A stretch of DNA of 64,000 nt, taken from positions 48,558 through 112,557 of the forward strand of contig CANPZS010000001.1 in NCBI GenBank assembly GCA_947588835.1. Reading direction: 5' to 3'. This document shows, piece after piece, positions 62,456-64,000 of the stretch. Position numbers and translations under genes: made by a program. The notes below the pieces were generated by a model that was not told the origin of the DNA, did no database searches, and saw nothing but the letters and a program-made list of their open reading frames with translations. The stretch comes from an uncultured Bacteroidales bacterium. Its GTDB lineage: Bacteria; Bacteroidota; Bacteroidia; Bacteroidales; UBA932. Positions within the stretch are counted from its first letter, which is position 1; the number at the start of each line of letters is the position of its first letter.

Positions 62456-64000
62456 TTATTGGAAACTCTCTGATAAAATAATTTCAGCATCGGTTTCTGT
62501 TTCATTCAAACGCGATTCCTCTGCCATATAATATGGTGCATACTTCTTTGCCATTTCTATAATCTCTGCAAGAGCCTCATCAGGTGTTATTCTTTTTCGA
62601 CTCAAATCTTTGTGAATGCGTTGTAATCTCTTGGCAATATATGTAATGACACCTCGTTCTGCCAATGTTTTTAACTGTGCGACTTTAAGATACAGATCAC
62701 TATCATCTATTTTACGCATAAAATTAGTAAGCAGACTGATAGCTGTACTGACCTGTACCCCCATACCGGATTGCTCTGCACCGGAGGTTTCTTGAGTATG
62801 AATTTCTTCTTCTCTGATAATACGGAATTTATTCAGTGCCATTTCTACATGCTGATGATGCTCATCAATTCGTTTTACCGGTTGCTCATCTTTTAGAGCT
62901 TTGAAATAGTTCAAAGCATCAAGAACAGATATTTCCTCTGCACTTTTCGACACCAAGAAAAAGACCTTGCGGAAATTAGTTTTCAAAAATACTAATGTAT
63001 CACCGGATAGCGTAACACCATCTACCGTCTTTGCTTCTCGTCCTGTTCTGCTACGGAGAGATAGTTTGGCAATACGATTATATTCTCGACGATTTGTTTG
63101 GTAGAGTGTACGCAATTCTTCATAGAAAGGAATTTCTTTATTAAAGTCTTCTTTTTGTGCCTTCACACTATCATCAAATAATTTGCTAAGGTCGCGATCT
63201 AAAACTTCTTTCTGAGAATAAATTTGATTGTCCTCTCCGAATGTGCTATGGAACGTTTGAATCTTACTAATGGCAATCTGATTGAGGTTAATCTCCGTAT
63301 TCCCTTTTGTTGAAGGATAGAAGACATAATTATATATGTGTTTCGACACGGAACCGATACGGTTTATACGACCAATGCGCTGCATCAGACGGGTCGAATT
63401 CCAAGGAGTATCATAGTTAACGATGACATTGGAGCGGTGTAGGTTAACACCTTCTGCCAATACATCCGTAGTCAAAATGATATTATATTCATTCTGCTTG
63501 TTCTTATAGTTTGCATCGAAGTTCTCACGTATCGTCTTAAATTGTTGGCTCCTGTTCTTTGCGGAAATAACGAGTACGTCGGAACGGTTTATGCGCCGCT
63601 GTAAATATTCTACAGTATCAACATATTCGGAGAAAATAACCAATTTTTGATCCGGATTACGGTCTTTCTTAAATAGTTCGTGTTTAAGCAACTCATAGAA
63701 TTTAGCAAACTTTGAGTCATCATCATCAGATATTTCTTTCCAGTCTGTAACCATCTTTTCCAGAATCTCTTGATCTTGATGTAACATTTCGATGAATTCA
63801 GGTCGAAAATCGGTCGCTTTGAAAATCGCATTTTTGGGATTATCTTCGGCTTTTTCATTCAATTTCTCTTCGATCTCCTCTTCTGAGAATCCGGATTCAA
63901 GAAGCATATTGATATCAAGATCTGGAGCAATGAAGACCTTGTCATTATCGAACATATCTATCATGTTCTGATTTGCCTGCTTGAAATTTTCAATCGATAC
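62456..64000 (-). CDS. SNF2-type helicase, N-terminal part outside window
   Basis: 514 codons visible; the frame has no stop up to the window end, so the ATG at 63964 is not the true start. Seen: LVIFSEYVDTVEYLQRRI (helicase motif IV region), ILTTDVLAEGVNLHRSNVIV and WNSTRLMQRIGRINRIGS (motifs V and VI), followed by about 280 residues of helical C-terminal extension. The pattern is that of the SNF2/RapA-like helicases found with Eco57I-type methyltransferases in defence loci (as in DISARM drmD-drmMI). It is transcribed towards the methyltransferase, 13 bp apart, so they form an operon. Confidence 0.85.
   Translation of the reverse strand, partial: VSIENFKQANQNMIDMFDNDKVFIAPDLDINMLLESGFSEEEIEEKLNEKAEDNPKNAIFKATDFRPEFIEMLHQDQEILEKMVTDWKEISDDDDSKFAKFYELLKHELFKKDRNPDQKLVIFSEYVDTVEYLQRRINRSDVLVISAKNRSQQFKTIRENFDANYKNKQNEYNIILTTDVLAEGVNLHRSNVIVNYDTPWNSTRLMQRIGRINRIGSVSKHIYNYVFYPSTKGNTEINLNQIAISKIQTFHSTFGEDNQIYSQKEVLDRDLSKLFDDSVKAQKEDFNKEIPFYEELRTLYQTNRREYNRIAKLSLRSRTGREAKTVDGVTLSGDTLVFLKTNFRKVFFLVSKSAEEISVLDALNYFKALKDEQPVKRIDEHHQHVEMALNKFRIIREEEIHTQETSGAEQSGMGVQVSTAISLLTNFMRKIDDSDLYLKVAQLKTLAERGVITYIAKRLQRIHKDLSRKRITPDEALAEIIEMAKKYAPYYMAEESRLNETETDAEIILSESFQ

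Overview
The window is a piece of a Bacteroidota (Bacteroidales-type) chromosome. Evidence for this: recurrent -7 promoter boxes of the form TAnnTTTG just upstream of starts (gyrA, fabF, fabH, uvrB, relA-like, clpC, folE), almost no Shine-Dalgarno sequences, Bacteroidota-typical families (DUF4293, the DUF2795 small acidic protein, the HEVGH metalloprotease with DUF5117-type architecture, tandem YitT, AraC/LytTR proteins with membrane domains), and fairly GC-rich core genes (an Alistipes/Rikenellaceae-like or uncultured gut Bacteroidales genome would fit; genus is not provable from this window).

Layout. 1-8,970 is core metabolism: mazG (5' truncated by the window), tcdA, a secreted GH36 alpha-galactosidase, a GNAT-like protein, prfA, queF, then fabZ-fabF-fabH on the minus strand. 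9,100-17,910 is a lower-GC accessory island inserted between fabH and a LytTR regulator. It holds one minus-strand, translationally coupled operon: MmeI-like DNA methyltransferase, DUF2971 protein, helicase, GIY-YIG (T5orf172-like) nuclease and AlbA_2 (Schlafen-like) protein, ended by a rho-independent terminator. This looks like a multi-gene modification-dependent defence system. 18,560-57,120 is again core: LytTR regulator, DUF4293, uridine phosphorylase, an esterase, AI-2E-type transporter, clpC, gyrA, TPR protein, PhoH, SPOR lipoprotein, an M28-like/TonB fusion, leuS, two YitT proteins, AraC regulator, RluA-type pseudouridine synthase, dnaK, a RelA-like enzyme, uvrB, two OmpA proteins, aguA-aguB (agmatine to putrescine), HAD hydrolase, metalloprotease, htpG, folE and a small DUF2795 protein.

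57,120-64,000 is a second low-GC accessory locus and the most interesting part. A serine recombinase (57,497-58,105) abuts a 1.9-kb segment bounded by two inverted 313-bp arms (58,106-58,418 and 59,683-59,995; 279 bp identical without mismatch, 310/313 overall). One arm lies inside an Eco57I-type DNA methyltransferase gene (59,011-62,442, minus strand), exactly where its C-terminal target-recognition half starts. The other arm begins a head-to-head cassette (58,098-59,027, plus strand) that encodes a different target-recognition half. Inversion would exchange the two C-terminal halves and so switch methylation specificity. An SNF2-type helicase, cut by the window edge, sits upstream of the methyltransferase. 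This is a sequence-evident phase-variable DNA-modification/defence locus.

Other notable points: two GC-rich minisatellites between htpG and folE, one of which duplicates the folE 3' end; an 11-bp tandem repeat inside the AlbA_2 gene that can frameshift it; a 42-codon gene with a perfect 10-bp inverted repeat in its promoter; an M28-like protein that has lost zinc ligands and gained a TonB C-terminal domain; a RelA-like enzyme with a degenerate HD motif; a ClpC lacking the M domain; and an 11-mer shared by the dnaK and htpG upstream regions. I recognise no tRNA, rRNA, CRISPR array or complete insertion sequence.
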